NCBI RefSeq assembly: GCF_029051685.1
Contig: NZ_JAACFT010000015.1
Location: 62,001-126,000, forward strand
Source of the DNA: Bradyrhizobium sp. CSA207
GTDB lineage: Bacteria; Pseudomonadota; Alphaproteobacteria; Rhizobiales; Xanthobacteraceae
Direction: 5' to 3'
DNA length: 64,000 nucleotides
A program made the translations under genes and the position numbers. The stretch's first letter is position 1. Each line of letters opens with the position of its first letter. The notes below the pieces were generated by a model. That model worked only from the letters and a program-made list of their open reading frames with translations. It was not told the origin of the DNA and made no database searches. Positions 45,291 through 53,792 of this stretch are shown one piece after another.

Positions 45291-46104
45291 GCGCGAGCTG
45301 GGTGGCGAAATAGGCGACCGTCTTGGAATAGACCTCGCTCTTGTTCCACTGCTGGAGCACCGCGAAGTTCGGGCTGCCTGGCTGCCAATCCTTACCCCGC
45401 TGCCAGCCATAGCCGGCGAGATAGTTGGCGGTGGACGCGAGGACGTCCGGCGCGTTGTGCAGGAGATCGCGCTTGCCATTGCCATCGAAGTCGACGGCGT
45501 ATTTCATCCAGGACGACGGCATGAATTGGGTCTGACCGAGCTCGCCGGCCCAGGCGCCGCGCATATCGCCGGGTGCAAGATCGCCGCGCTGGACGATGCG
45601 TAAGGCATCCATCAGTTCGGCGCGAAACTGCTCGGCGCGCCGGCAGTCATAGGCCAGCGTCGCAAGCGAGCGGATGGTTGCGAACTTGCCGGTGTTGACA
45701 CCGAAATCGGTCTCGAGACCCCAGATCGCGACCAGAACCTCGCCCTGCACGCCGTAAGTCTGCTCGATGCGGGACAGCACCGAGCCATACTGCTTCATCA
45801 TATTGGAGCCGCGTTGAAGGCGCGGCGGCACCATGCGGCCAGAAAATTCCTCAAAGGTCTGGTTGAAGACTTTTTGCGAGCGGTCGCGATTGAGCACGGC
45901 CTGATCCAGCGTTACGCCGGCAAGCCCCGATGCAATGGCTTGCTGCGAGATGCCCTTGGCTGCAGCTTCGGTTTTGAAGTCAGCAAGCCAGGCGTCGAAA
46001 TTGCTCGAACCGCAGGCGACGGCGGCGAGCGCGGGCTCGGCGGACATGATTGACACGGAGAGGGCGAAAGCTGCGAGGGCGAGACGAGAAATCGTCGGGG
46101 TCAT
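45280..46104 (-). CDS. MltB-type lytic murein transglycosylase
   Basis: A 274-aa exported protein (signal about residues 1-27, ending PALAAVA). SLT_2 domain: catalytic Glu in VAIWGLETDFGVNTG, AGELGQTQFMPSSWMKYAVD and ASTANYLAGYGWQRG. It lacks the extra C-terminal peptidoglycan-binding domain found in some relatives. It acts in the periplasm on peptidoglycan, producing anhydro-muropeptides that NagZ would process. An unpaired Cys in the mature N-terminus (VACGSSNFD) is not in a lipobox context. Confidence 0.92.
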   Translation of the reverse strand: MTPTISRLALAAFALSVSIMSAEPALAAVACGSSNFDAWLADFKTEAAAKGISQQAIASGLAGVTLDQAVLNRDRSQKVFNQTFEEFSGRMVPPRLQRGSNMMKQYGSVLSRIEQTYGVQGEVLVAIWGLETDFGVNTGKFATIRSLATLAYDCRRAEQFRAELMDALRIVQRGDLAPGDMRGAWAGELGQTQFMPSSWMKYAVDFDGNGKRDLLHNAPDVLASTANYLAGYGWQRGKDWQPGSPNFAVLQQWNKSEVYSKTVAYFATQLARAP

Positions 46105-46233
46105 TCGACTAAATTGATTCCATGAATTGGCATGACCGGCGGCGGCAATCTCGATTTAAACCGCGGCCAAAGCAAGGCGTTTGATGCGCCCGATCCTGCC
46201 CGGACCCAGGCAGGATCGGATGTCACGCTATCG

Positions 46234-47139
46234 TCAGACGTCCGTCCGATTCCGCCAGGGGAAGAGGTTGGCGGGGAAGTCGGCGGCCGGCTTGCGCGGA
46301 CGATGCGGCGGAGGCGGCACCGGCTGCGCGCCGGGATCGGCGACGATCACCTTGCGGTAGAGGTGCCAGGTGGCGTGGCCGAGCAGGGGGATGACGATGG
46401 CCAGGCCGAGGAAAGCCGGAATCGTGCCGAGCGCTAGCAGCACCGCGACGATCAGGCCCCAGGCCGCCATCGGCACAGGATTCCTGGCGACGACGCGGAG
46501 CGAGGTGACCATCGCGTCGAACGCACCGGCGTGCCGGTCGAGCATGAGGGGAAACGACACGGCACTGAGACACAGCGCGGCGAGCGCGAACAGGAAGCCT
46601 GCGCCGCAGCCGACCACGATCAGCCACCAGCCCTGTGGTGTCGTCAGCACGCGCGTCAGAAAATCCGAGATGCCGGTCGCACCCTCATAGCCGAAGGCTG
46701 CGACATAGATCGCCTGCGCCGTAGCGACCCAGGTCACGAACAAAGCAAGCAGCAGCGTGCCGAGGCCGAGCATGGCGCCAAAGGAGGGTGAACGCAGCAC
46801 TTCCATGGCGTCCCAGGCGCTGGCCTCTTCATGGCGTTCGCGCCGGCTGGAGAGCTCATAGAGGCCGAGTGCGGCGAACGGGCCGATCAGAGCGAAGCCC
46901 GCAGCGAGCGGAAACAATAGCGGCAGCACTGAATAGCCCATCACCGCGCGGGCAAGCACGAGGCCCAGCACCGGATAGATCACGCAGAGGATGATGGCAT
47001 GGCTCGGCACCGCCTTGAAATCTTCCCAACCGCGGCGGAGTGCGTCGTGCAGTTCGGACAGTTGGATGGTCCGGATGGTTGGTCCAGCCGCATCGGACTG
47101 GGCCATCGTGGGCACATTGCCCTGGTAGAGAGTGGCCAT
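46234..47139 (-). CDS. DUF2189 integral membrane protein
   Basis: Start at 47139 (MATLYQGNVPTM); the frame continues upstream to 47433 but that part is unlike the family. A 301-aa protein with about six hydrophobic helices and the DUF2189 features (IQLSELHDALRRGWEDFKAV; FPLAAGFALIGPFAALGLYE; DAMVTSLRVVARNPVPM; LLGHATWHLYRKVI). Function is unknown. Monocistronic. Confidence 0.9.
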   Translation of the reverse strand: MATLYQGNVPTMAQSDAAGPTIRTIQLSELHDALRRGWEDFKAVPSHAIILCVIYPVLGLVLARAVMGYSVLPLLFPLAAGFALIGPFAALGLYELSSRRERHEEASAWDAMEVLRSPSFGAMLGLGTLLLALFVTWVATAQAIYVAAFGYEGATGISDFLTRVLTTPQGWWLIVVGCGAGFLFALAALCLSAVSFPLMLDRHAGAFDAMVTSLRVVARNPVPMAAWGLIVAVLLALGTIPAFLGLAIVIPLLGHATWHLYRKVIVADPGAQPVPPPPHRPRKPAADFPANLFPWRNRTDV

Positions 47140-47471
47140 CGTTGCTTGCTCCCTTGGCGGCCGAATCCGGCGCCGCCAAACGGCGCAAGCGGCCGCTTTT
47201 TCTTGGATGATCGCGATCCCGACCAGACGCGAATTCCGGATGGCATCGCGAGCTGAACAGGAATCGTACTCCCAATTCTCCGTCCTGTCCCTCACGCTTG
47301 GGTGAGATTCGATGTCGCGGTGCAACCTCGATGATGTCATTCGGCCGTCATTTCGCCGCAGATAAGCTGATGCTGCTTGCCGGTTCGCAGAACTCTGCGG
47401 GCGCAACGCAGAAACTTCGTCTATAAGTGCCACTCAAGGTCCTTCCAATGGATCCTTTTCGGGGAGCAGAT
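47140..47471. other. Intergenic region between DUF2189 and DUF3597 genes
   Basis: These 330 bases hold the divergent promoters. The open frame extending DUF2189 upstream is judged untranslated. No specific operator was recognised. Confidence 0.4.
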
Positions 47472-47873
47472 ATGAGCATTTTCGGTAAAATCATGGGCGC
47501 GATCTTCGGCAGCCATCCGGCTTCCGCCGCGCCCGCCGGTGGCGCAGCTTCGGGCAGCGCACCTGCAGGGGCCGCTCCCGGCAGTTCCGCGCCGGCAGGG
47601 GCGCCGATGGCAACCGTCGACGTTGCGGCGATCGTCGACGCGGCTGTCGCTGCGCACAAGGGCGAGAAGCTGGAATGGCGCACCTCGATCGTCGACCTCA
47701 TGAAGGCGCTCGACATTGATTCCAGCCTTGCAGCGCGCAAGGACCTCGCCAAGGAGCTCGGCTACAGCGGCGACACCAACGATTCGGCGAGCATGAATGT
47801 CTGGCTGCACAAGCAGGTGATGTCCAAGCTCGCCGCCAACGGTGGCAAGCTGCCGCCTGAGATCAAGCACTGA
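47472..47873 (+). CDS. DUF3597 domain protein
   Basis: ATG 47472 with a GGGGAGCAGAT site. 133 aa: a short hydrophobic start (MSIFGKIMGAIFG), an Ala/Pro/Gly-rich linker of about 40 residues, and the conserved C-terminal helical part (LEWRTSIVDLMKALDIDSSL, ARKDLAKELGYSGD, MNVWLHKQVM). This resembles the BON-less part of YgaU/LysM-type proteins and DUF3597; function is unknown. Confidence 0.85.
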   Translation: MSIFGKIMGAIFGSHPASAAPAGGAASGSAPAGAAPGSSAPAGAPMATVDVAAIVDAAVAAHKGEKLEWRTSIVDLMKALDIDSSLAARKDLAKELGYSGDTNDSASMNVWLHKQVMSKLAANGGKLPPEIKH

Positions 47874-47893
47874 CCGATCGCCCGGTGGCTGCG

Positions 47894-47921
47894 AGGGCCC
47901 GCGATTGTGCGGGCCCTTTTT
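47894..47921 (+). terminator. Rho-independent terminator after the DUF3597 gene
   Basis: AGGGCCCGC and GCGGGCCCT (9-bp stem, 6-base loop) followed by TTTTT. Strong on the plus strand; no T-run on the other strand. Confidence 0.85.
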
Positions 47922-47924
47922 GCT

Positions 47925-48200
47925 TCAGGCAACCAGATCCGCATCCTCCGGATGCTTGTCGAGATAGTCCACGACGAAGCCGCAGCCGGCGATTACTTTC
48001 CTGCCGTCGCGGCGGATCAATTCCAGTGCGCCCTTGACCAACCCCGAGGCGATGCCGCGGCCGCGCAGCGCGCGCGGCGTCTCGGTGTGGGTGATGATCA
48101 CAGCGGACGGCGTCAGCCGATAATTGGCGAAGGCAACTTCGTTTTCGACATCGAGTTCGAAGCGGCCTCTCTCCTTGTTGTCGCGTACCGATGCCGCCAT
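47925..48200 (-). CDS. GNAT-fold N-acetyltransferase of the short (YidJ/PF14542) type, copy 1
   Basis: Start at 48200 (MAASVRDNKERGRFEL), 91 aa. It has the acetyl-CoA-binding core TPRALRGRGIASGLVKGAL and VIAGCGFVVDYLDKHPE. These compact GNATs lack full substrate-binding parts; substrates are unknown. A paralogue of the same length lies 760 bases away (48962). Confidence 0.88.
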   Translation of the reverse strand: MAASVRDNKERGRFELDVENEVAFANYRLTPSAVIITHTETPRALRGRGIASGLVKGALELIRRDGRKVIAGCGFVVDYLDKHPEDADLVA

Positions 48201-48513
48201 GCCAAACCTTCCGACGTACTGCCTGCGCCTCTGATCTAGGCGCCTGAACGCGTCCTTGCCAAGGCGCGACCAAGGGAGGTTGCCGCAGGGGAGATATCTG
48301 AAAATGCGTGTCCGGCTCAGCCTCACGGCGTTGCCTGAGCCGCGATTCGTTAACGCCCCGCCCGCAAAGAACATTGGTGGTCTTGCAATCGCGCGCGGGT
48401 TCCCTACGTCTTGTTACAGGACATACGCCCGAATGCGGCCGGCATGGTCGCCAGACGTTCGGAGTGTCGTGATCGCCAGCCGCAGACGTATGCCTCTTTT
48501 TGAGGAGGGTACG

Positions 48514-48912
48514 ATGTCGGACTTTGGTTTCTTGAATACTCATCGAACATGGGAAGACTGGTGCGGGATGCTGCTCGGTGCGTTGATTGCTGCATCGCCG
48601 TGGTTTCCCATCCAGGATCAGTCGGGGATCGTCGGACGTGAGATCATGGTTCTGAACGCGGTCGCGATCGGCCTCGTCATATTTGGGCTCAGCCAGCTCG
48701 AATATGTCGCCTTGCAGCGCTGGCAGGAGGTGGCGACAATCGTGATTGGGCTGTGGCTCATGGTATCGCCCTACGTGCTCGGCTATTCCGGTGAAGGTTT
48801 TCTCCGGGTCTACCATACAAGTCTGGGAGCGGTGGCGGTGGTCCTCGGCGTCCTCCAACTGTGGCAGGACTGGGATCTGAGCGACCAGGATATGCTGAAG
48901 CACGGGCAATAG
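48514..48912 (+). CDS. SPW-repeat membrane protein
   Basis: ATG 48514 has a TGAGGAGGG site; upstream in-frame sequence lacks coding character. A 132-aa protein with four helices in two SPW repeats: GALIAASPWFPIQDQ and GLWLMVSPYVLGYSG, each with the Ser-Pro-aromatic signature. It sits between two GNAT genes. Function is unknown. Confidence 0.9.
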   Translation: MSDFGFLNTHRTWEDWCGMLLGALIAASPWFPIQDQSGIVGREIMVLNAVAIGLVIFGLSQLEYVALQRWQEVATIVIGLWLMVSPYVLGYSGEGFLRVYHTSLGAVAVVLGVLQLWQDWDLSDQDMLKHGQ

Positions 48913-48924
48913 GCCGTAGATGTC

Positions 48925-48956
48925 AGCAGGCCCGCTGCAAGATCGGCGGGCCTGCT
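48925..48956. terminator. Hairpin between the convergent SPW and GNAT genes
   Basis: AGCAGGCCCGC and GCGGGCCTGCT form an 11-bp perfect stem around a 10-base loop. No strong T-run, but the place (between convergent genes) suits a shared terminator. Confidence 0.55.
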
Positions 48957-48961
48957 CCCGC

Positions 48962-49237
48962 TCATCTTTTTACCAGATCCTGATAGTCCGGGTGCTTCTC
49001 GATCCACGCTTTCACGAATGGGCATTGCGGGATCAGCTTCAATCCGGCCGCACGGACGTGGTCGAGTGCGCCTTGCACCAGCTTTGAGCCGACGCCCTTG
49101 CCGCCGAGTTCTTTCGGCACGTCCGTATGCTCGAATGTGATGACGCTGCCGTCGAGCTTGTAATGTTCGGTCGCGAGATGGCCTTCCATCTCCAGCTCGA
49201 AACGGTGGTGGGCCTTGTTGTCGATGACGTCGCTCAT
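48962..49237 (-). CDS. Short GNAT-fold N-acetyltransferase, copy 2
   Basis: 91 aa, the same length as the copy at 47925. Core VPKELGGKGVGSKLVQGALD and PFVKAWIEKHPDYQDL align with it (RFEL-E---A---Y-L and the CoA loop G-G---LV-GAL). Substrate unknown. Confidence 0.88.
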   Translation of the reverse strand: MSDVIDNKAHHRFELEMEGHLATEHYKLDGSVITFEHTDVPKELGGKGVGSKLVQGALDHVRAAGLKLIPQCPFVKAWIEKHPDYQDLVKR

Positions 49238-49248
49238 CGTATCTCCGG

Positions 49249-49397
49249 TCAGCTCTTCAGCGAGTCCGTCAGCATCTTGCGGATCGACCAGACTTCGCCG
49301 TCTGACGAGCCCGTGATGTCGTCGATCTTCCAGCTGCCAGCCTCGCGCACGAGGTCATAACGCACGACCTGGTCGGAAAGTCTGCGGTCGGTTCGGT
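49249..49397 (-). pseudogene. C-terminal remnant of a DUF3828-like exported protein
   Basis: The last 45 or so codons read QVVRYDLVREAGSWKIDDI and SSDGEVWSIRKMLTDSL, which resemble the end of DUF3828 proteins common in Bradyrhizobium. No N-terminal part or start codon in a plausible context precedes it; the same region is taken by the end of the adjacent lipoprotein gene in another frame. A broken gene is likely. Confidence 0.5.
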
Positions 49398-49757
49398 TCA
49401 ATCGGTCGCTTTGGCGAGCCGCGAATCCTCCGGCTGTTGCTGCGGGCGGAGGCAGCCCTGGCAGATGACCAGCGAGCGGTTGACCCTGGCGTCCTGCTCG
49501 GCCTCGACGCCGTCCTGCGCCTGCCACCACTCCTTCGAATTGGGCTGGAGTCCCGCTTGCGACATGTTGCGCTCAGATCGGGTCGCGGTCTGTCTCGGTT
49601 CGGAGCCAGCACGCGGATGGTTGGGATTCTCGCCGGCGCCATCCCAGGCGTAGCGTGCCGGCGTGAAGGCTGCATCCGGGGCCAAATGGGCTTGCGGTCC
49701 CATGGCACATCCGGCAAGCGCCAGCGACAACAGGAGAAGGGCGGGCGCTTTGACCAT
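49398..49757 (-). CDS. Lipoprotein, 119 aa
   Basis: Start at 49757. The lipobox signal MVKAPALLLLSLALAGC gives lipidated Cys17. The mature chain is Pro/Gln-rich without a known domain (YAWDGAGENPNHPRA, KEWWQAQDGVEAEQDARVN), with a CQGC pair near the end. The frame remains open for a further 3.3 kb upstream, but that is antisense to the acyl-CoA synthetase genes and not coding. Confidence 0.65.
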   Translation of the reverse strand: MVKAPALLLLSLALAGCAMGPQAHLAPDAAFTPARYAWDGAGENPNHPRAGSEPRQTATRSERNMSQAGLQPNSKEWWQAQDGVEAEQDARVNRSLVICQGCLRPQQQPEDSRLAKATD

Positions 49758-49991
49758 GATGCGGCACTCTGTACGCGAGGACTGGCCGAGGTTGCGCCGA
49801 TCATGTTTAAAATTCCCTGAACGATCGCCGCTCTGCCGACGACCGAGGCGAATGCGATAGGTAGCTCTCCTGTTCACACTGCTCGCAACCCCTGTGCGGC
49901 CGGCGGCCTTGCAGGCGCGCCGGCGATGGCGATAAATGGGTTGCAAGGAGCGGGCGGCTTGCGTGCCGTCCGCCGTCGAAGAGGAAGCCCC

Positions 49992-51599
49992 ATGCAGCCC
50001 CTGCGCATGTCCCGCCGCGTCATGAATCTCGCTTACATGCTGACCCAGAACGCGCGGCGGCATGGCTCTCGGCCCGGCTTCGTCTGGGGTGACAAGTCCT
50101 GGAGCTGGCGCGAGATCGATGCGCAGGTTTCGGCGCTGGCCGCCGCACTCGCCGCGCGCGGTATCAAGAAAGGAGATCGCATCCTCGTCCATTCCAAGAA
50201 TGGCGACGAGATGTTCTTTTCGATGTTTGCCGCATTCCGGCTTGGCGCGGTCTGGGTCCCCACCAATTTTCGCCTGATGCCCGACGAGGTCACCTATCTC
50301 GCACAGGCCTCCGGGGCCAAGGCATTTTTGTGCCACGTCGATTTCCCCGAGCACGCTGCGGCCGTCAGCGGCGGCGCGCTGGAATTCACCTGGAGCATCG
50401 ACGGCAAGGCGTCGTTCGGCGAGACGTCGGTTGCGGATGCCATCGCCTCGCAGGCGAACGCCGCGGTCGAGAACGTCGCAGTCGAGCACGACGATCCCTG
50501 CTGGTTCTTCTTCACCTCGGGGACCACGGGCCGTTCCAAGGCGGCGGTGCTCACCCATGGCCAGATGGGCTTTGTGATCACCAATCATCTTGCCGATCTC
50601 ACGCCGGGCACGACCGAAGCTGACGCGTCGCTGGTGGTGGCGCCGCTGTCGCATGGCGCCGGCGTGCACCAGCTGATGCAGACCGCGCGCGGCGCACGCA
50701 CCGTGCTGCTGCCGACCGAGAAGTTCGACATCAACGAGGCGTTCCGCCTGATCGAGGCGCATCGCGTCAGCAATCTCTTCGTGGTGCCGACCATCCTGAA
50801 GATGATGGTCGAGCATCCCGCGGTCGACAAATACGATCATTCCTCGCTGCGCCAGGTGATCTATGCCGGCGCGCCGATGTATCGCGAGGATCAGAAGACC
50901 GCACTGAAGAAGCTCGGCAAGGTTATCGTGCAATATTTCGGCCTTGGCGAGGTTACCGGCAACATCACCGTGCTGCCGGCAGCGCTGCATGATCCCGAAG
51001 ACGGTCCGCATGTGAAGCTCGGCACCTGCGGCTTCGAGCGCACCGGCATGCAGGTCTCGATCCAGGACGACGAGGGCCGTGAGCTGGGCGCCAATCAGAG
51101 CGGCGAGATCTGCGTGATCGGCCCTGCGGTGTTCGCCGGCTATTATGATAACCCCGAGGCCAATGCGAAGGCGTTCCGCAACGGCTGGTTCCGCACCGGC
51201 GATCTCGGTCACATGGACGAGGAGGGGTTCGTCTATATCACCGGCCGCGCCTCCGACATGTACATCTCGGGCGGCTCCAACATCTATCCGCGCGAGATCG
51301 AGGAGAAGATCCTGACCCATCCGTGCGTCGGAGAGGTCGCCGTGCTCGGCGTGCCCGATCCGACCTGGGGCGAGGTCGGCGTCGCCGTCTGCGTTGCGCG
51401 CGAAGGCGAGAAGCCCGTGAGCGAAGCGGAGATGGCGGCGTTCCTTTCGCCGAAGGTGCCGCGCTACAAGATGCCGAAGCGATTCTTTTTCTGGGACGCC
51501 TTGCCGAAGTCCGGATATGGCAAAATCCCAAAACGCATGGTACGCGACGAGCTCGAGGCACGCAGGCTGCTCGATCTCGACAAGACGAAAGCGGGCTGA
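49992..51599 (+). CDS. AMP-binding acyl-CoA synthetase
   Basis: Start at 49992 (MQPLRMSRRVMN) behind GAGGAAG; 535 aa. The AMP-binding motif is FFTSGTTGRSKAAVLTHGQ; GEICVIGPAVFAGYY, FRTGDLGHMDEEGFVYITGR and the C-terminal lid Lys region (LPKSGYGKIPKRMVR) are clear. It activates a carboxylic acid to the adenylate and then CoA thioester; substrate (fatty or aromatic acid) is not evident. The DUF296 protein gene follows 9 bp later, so they form an operon. Confidence 0.93.
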   Translation: MQPLRMSRRVMNLAYMLTQNARRHGSRPGFVWGDKSWSWREIDAQVSALAAALAARGIKKGDRILVHSKNGDEMFFSMFAAFRLGAVWVPTNFRLMPDEVTYLAQASGAKAFLCHVDFPEHAAAVSGGALEFTWSIDGKASFGETSVADAIASQANAAVENVAVEHDDPCWFFFTSGTTGRSKAAVLTHGQMGFVITNHLADLTPGTTEADASLVVAPLSHGAGVHQLMQTARGARTVLLPTEKFDINEAFRLIEAHRVSNLFVVPTILKMMVEHPAVDKYDHSSLRQVIYAGAPMYREDQKTALKKLGKVIVQYFGLGEVTGNITVLPAALHDPEDGPHVKLGTCGFERTGMQVSIQDDEGRELGANQSGEICVIGPAVFAGYYDNPEANAKAFRNGWFRTGDLGHMDEEGFVYITGRASDMYISGGSNIYPREIEEKILTHPCVGEVAVLGVPDPTWGEVGVAVCVAREGEKPVSEAEMAAFLSPKVPRYKMPKRFFFWDALPKSGYGKIPKRMVRDELEARRLLDLDKTKAG

Positions 51600-51608
51600 G
51601 CGGTCGTC

Positions 51609-52469
51609 ATGCGCAGCATCAAGCAGCCGGGCACGCCGATTCCCGAGCGCATCCAATGGGTGGAGGCGAGGGGACGTGCCTTCTCGTTCACGCTTCAACC
51701 AGGTTTGCCGCTGCTGGAGGCTGCGCGCCGCGGCTTTGCGGCAGAGGGATTTGCCGGCGGCGTGCTGAACTTTGGCAGCGGCGCGCTCGGACCGTTCGCC
51801 TATGTGATGCCGGCGCTGTCCAAGACCGGCGAGAATGCCGCGTTCTACAGCGACACGTTTCGGCCCGCGGGCGTGACGCGCACGAAGCTCGGCAGCATGA
51901 CGCTCGGCACACGGGACGGCGCGCCATTCTTTCATTGCCACGGGCTCTGGACCGAGGCCGACGGCAAGGCGAGCGGCGGACACATGCTGCCGGACGCGAC
52001 GATCGTCGCCGAGCCGTTTTTGGTCGAGGGTTTTGGGATTGATGGCGCGATGTTTACCGCCGAACCTGATCCCGAGACCAACTTCAAGCTGTTCGGGCCG
52101 GTCGCGGCTGCAAGCGGTGGCGCACGCGCGACGAGCCGCGCCTTTGCCCTGCGGCTTCGCCCGAACCAGGATTTTCCCGGCGGCCTTGAAGAGTTTTGCC
52201 GCGCGCATGGTGTCACCCGCGCGAAACTCCACGGCGGCGTCGGCTCGACCATCGGCGCACGCTTCACCCATGGCGGCATCACCGAACCATTCGCCACTGA
52301 GCTCGCCGTCACCGCCGGCACGATCGCACCAAGCAGTTCGGGCGCGCTCGAGGCCACACTCGACGTCGCCTTGATCGACTACACCGGCGGCCTCGCCGAG
52401 GGTCGGCTGATCCGCGGCGATAATCCGGTTTTGATGACCATGGAGCTGGTGCTCGAGGCGCTGGGCTAG
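51609..52469 (+). CDS. DUF296/PPC-like protein, probably two domains
   Basis: A 286-aa protein. The N-terminal half contains AFSFTLQPGLPLLEAARRGF and FFHCHGLWTEADGKASGGHM, the His-rich metal-like motif of PPC/DUF296 domains. The C-terminal half repeats a weaker version (ARFTHGGITEPFATELAVT). Bacterial single-domain PPC proteins are uncharacterised trimers. The close coupling to an acyl-CoA synthetase suggests a shared metabolic role, but none is known. Confidence 0.75.
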   Translation: MRSIKQPGTPIPERIQWVEARGRAFSFTLQPGLPLLEAARRGFAAEGFAGGVLNFGSGALGPFAYVMPALSKTGENAAFYSDTFRPAGVTRTKLGSMTLGTRDGAPFFHCHGLWTEADGKASGGHMLPDATIVAEPFLVEGFGIDGAMFTAEPDPETNFKLFGPVAAASGGARATSRAFALRLRPNQDFPGGLEEFCRAHGVTRAKLHGGVGSTIGARFTHGGITEPFATELAVTAGTIAPSSSGALEATLDVALIDYTGGLAEGRLIRGDNPVLMTMELVLEALG

Positions 52470-52565
52470 GCCTCGACCGGTGCTTGCAGTAGTGCTCGAA
52501 TGCCACTTCCATGAAATGATTGTTCCTGATATGTTCCTGATGTGAATTTTAGCGGGGACGGGAAC

Positions 52566-53363
52566 ATGGGCCGGAAAGGACGCCGTCAGACCACGTTGCG
52601 AGCGCCGTATCTCAAGCGCGTATGGCTCGATCGCTCGCAGGTGGAGGATTGGGAGATCTATCCGTTCTGCCTTCCCGTGTTCAGGGACGAGTTCGACCTG
52701 AGCTTCGATACGGCGATCACCATCATCGTCGGCGAGAACGGTACCGGCAAATCGACCATCCTTGAAGGCATCGCGGGGATGGCCGGCTTTGCCAGCACCG
52801 GCGGCCGCAAGGGCTTTCAGGAGATCGATGGCGGCGGCATGGAAGTCACCGGCGTAGAGCTGTCTACCGCCTTGAAGGCTGCCTGGGTACCGAAGGTGAC
52901 CGACGGCTGGTTTTTCCGGGCGGAGACATTCTTTTCTGTCGCGCGCTATCTGGACCGCTCGGCCGGGAGTGCTGCGCAACTCATGGAGGGTGTGTTTGGC
53001 GCGAGCGTTCAGGAGGCGCCAGACTATCTCTCCTTTTCCCATGGCGAGGGCTTTCTGGTCTTCTTCGAGGAACGCTGCCAAAAGCAGGGCATCTATATCT
53101 TCGACGAGCCGGAATCAGCGTTGTCGCCGGCGCGGCAGATGGACTTCCTCAAGCTCCTGCACCGGATGGATCGCTCCGGAAATTGCCAGGTCATCATGGC
53201 GACCCATGCGCCTCTGCTGATGGCTTATCCAAATGCGCAGCTGCTACGGCTCGGGAAATACGGCCTGGAGCCGACAACGGTGGAGCAAACCGATCACTAC
53301 CGGGTGATGCGCGAATTCTGTGACGATCCGCGGGGGTTCGTCGAGGCGACGTTGACGGAGTAG
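52566..53363 (+). CDS. ABC/AAA-type ATPase, 265 aa
   Basis: The ATG at 52566 (MGRKGRRQTT) follows GGGGACGGGA; a GTG at 52542 is less likely. It has Walker A IIVGENGTGKSTILEGI, a signature-like LSFSHGEGFLV, Walker B GIYIFDEPESALSPARQ and a switch His in VIMATHAPLLM. It is a soluble SMC/ABC-like AAA_21 ATPase without membrane domains. The role is unknown; similar genes occur in toxin or defence loci, but no partner is present here. Confidence 0.88.
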   Translation: MGRKGRRQTTLRAPYLKRVWLDRSQVEDWEIYPFCLPVFRDEFDLSFDTAITIIVGENGTGKSTILEGIAGMAGFASTGGRKGFQEIDGGGMEVTGVELSTALKAAWVPKVTDGWFFRAETFFSVARYLDRSAGSAAQLMEGVFGASVQEAPDYLSFSHGEGFLVFFEERCQKQGIYIFDEPESALSPARQMDFLKLLHRMDRSGNCQVIMATHAPLLMAYPNAQLLRLGKYGLEPTTVEQTDHYRVMREFCDDPRGFVEATLTE

Positions 53364-53792
53364 CCGCGGGACGCGACCGACACTCGCTCTCTCCATCGTC
53401 ATTGCGAGGAGCTCTTGCGACGAAGCAATCCAGAATCTCTCCGCGGCGGCAGTCTGGATTGCTTCGCTGCGCTCGCAATGACGGAAGATAGGCCCGTGCA
53501 TCGATCTCAAATCGTACCTTCAGCGTGTCGTGACGATCGCGATGCGCCCCTCGGCCGGGTTGGGATGGTTTTCTATTCGATAATCAGAAATACGGATAAA
53601 GAGAAATATTTGCAGTCGCAGACCTTCCCATGGGTGTTTTGCCCGCCGCGCCACGCAAGAATTTGTGGGCTGCGCGAACGCTCCGCCGCAGCGGCGCCAC
53701 GAACAGGTCTCCCCCCGGCCCCAAAATGCGCTACGATGATTCCAGCGCGCCTCAAAGTCGCGCACGATCAATGAGACGCATGAGGAAACGAG
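53364..53792. other. 430-base intergenic region
   Basis: It contains the family B palindromic repeat at its left end. The rest (53500-53790) is an AT-richer stretch with no plausible gene or clear regulatory motif. Confidence 0.45.
53397..53483. repeat. Dispersed palindromic element, family B
   Basis: CGTCATTGCGAG (53397-53408) is the inverse complement of CTCGCAATGACG (53472-53483). Inner arms GAAGCAATCC and GGATTGCTTC match too. This resembles REP-like repeats of Bradyrhizobium; only one copy is in this window. Confidence 0.8.

Noticed and set aside
49758..53081. The upstream 1100 codons of the long minus-strand frame ending at 49398
   Set aside because: Antisense to the acyl-CoA synthetase, DUF296 and ATPase genes. 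Only the last 119 codons start with a lipoprotein signal and look real.
52566..53363. ATPase as part of an anti-phage system
   Set aside because: It resembles AAA_21 ATPases found in defence loci, but no effector, nuclease or toxin gene adjoins it.
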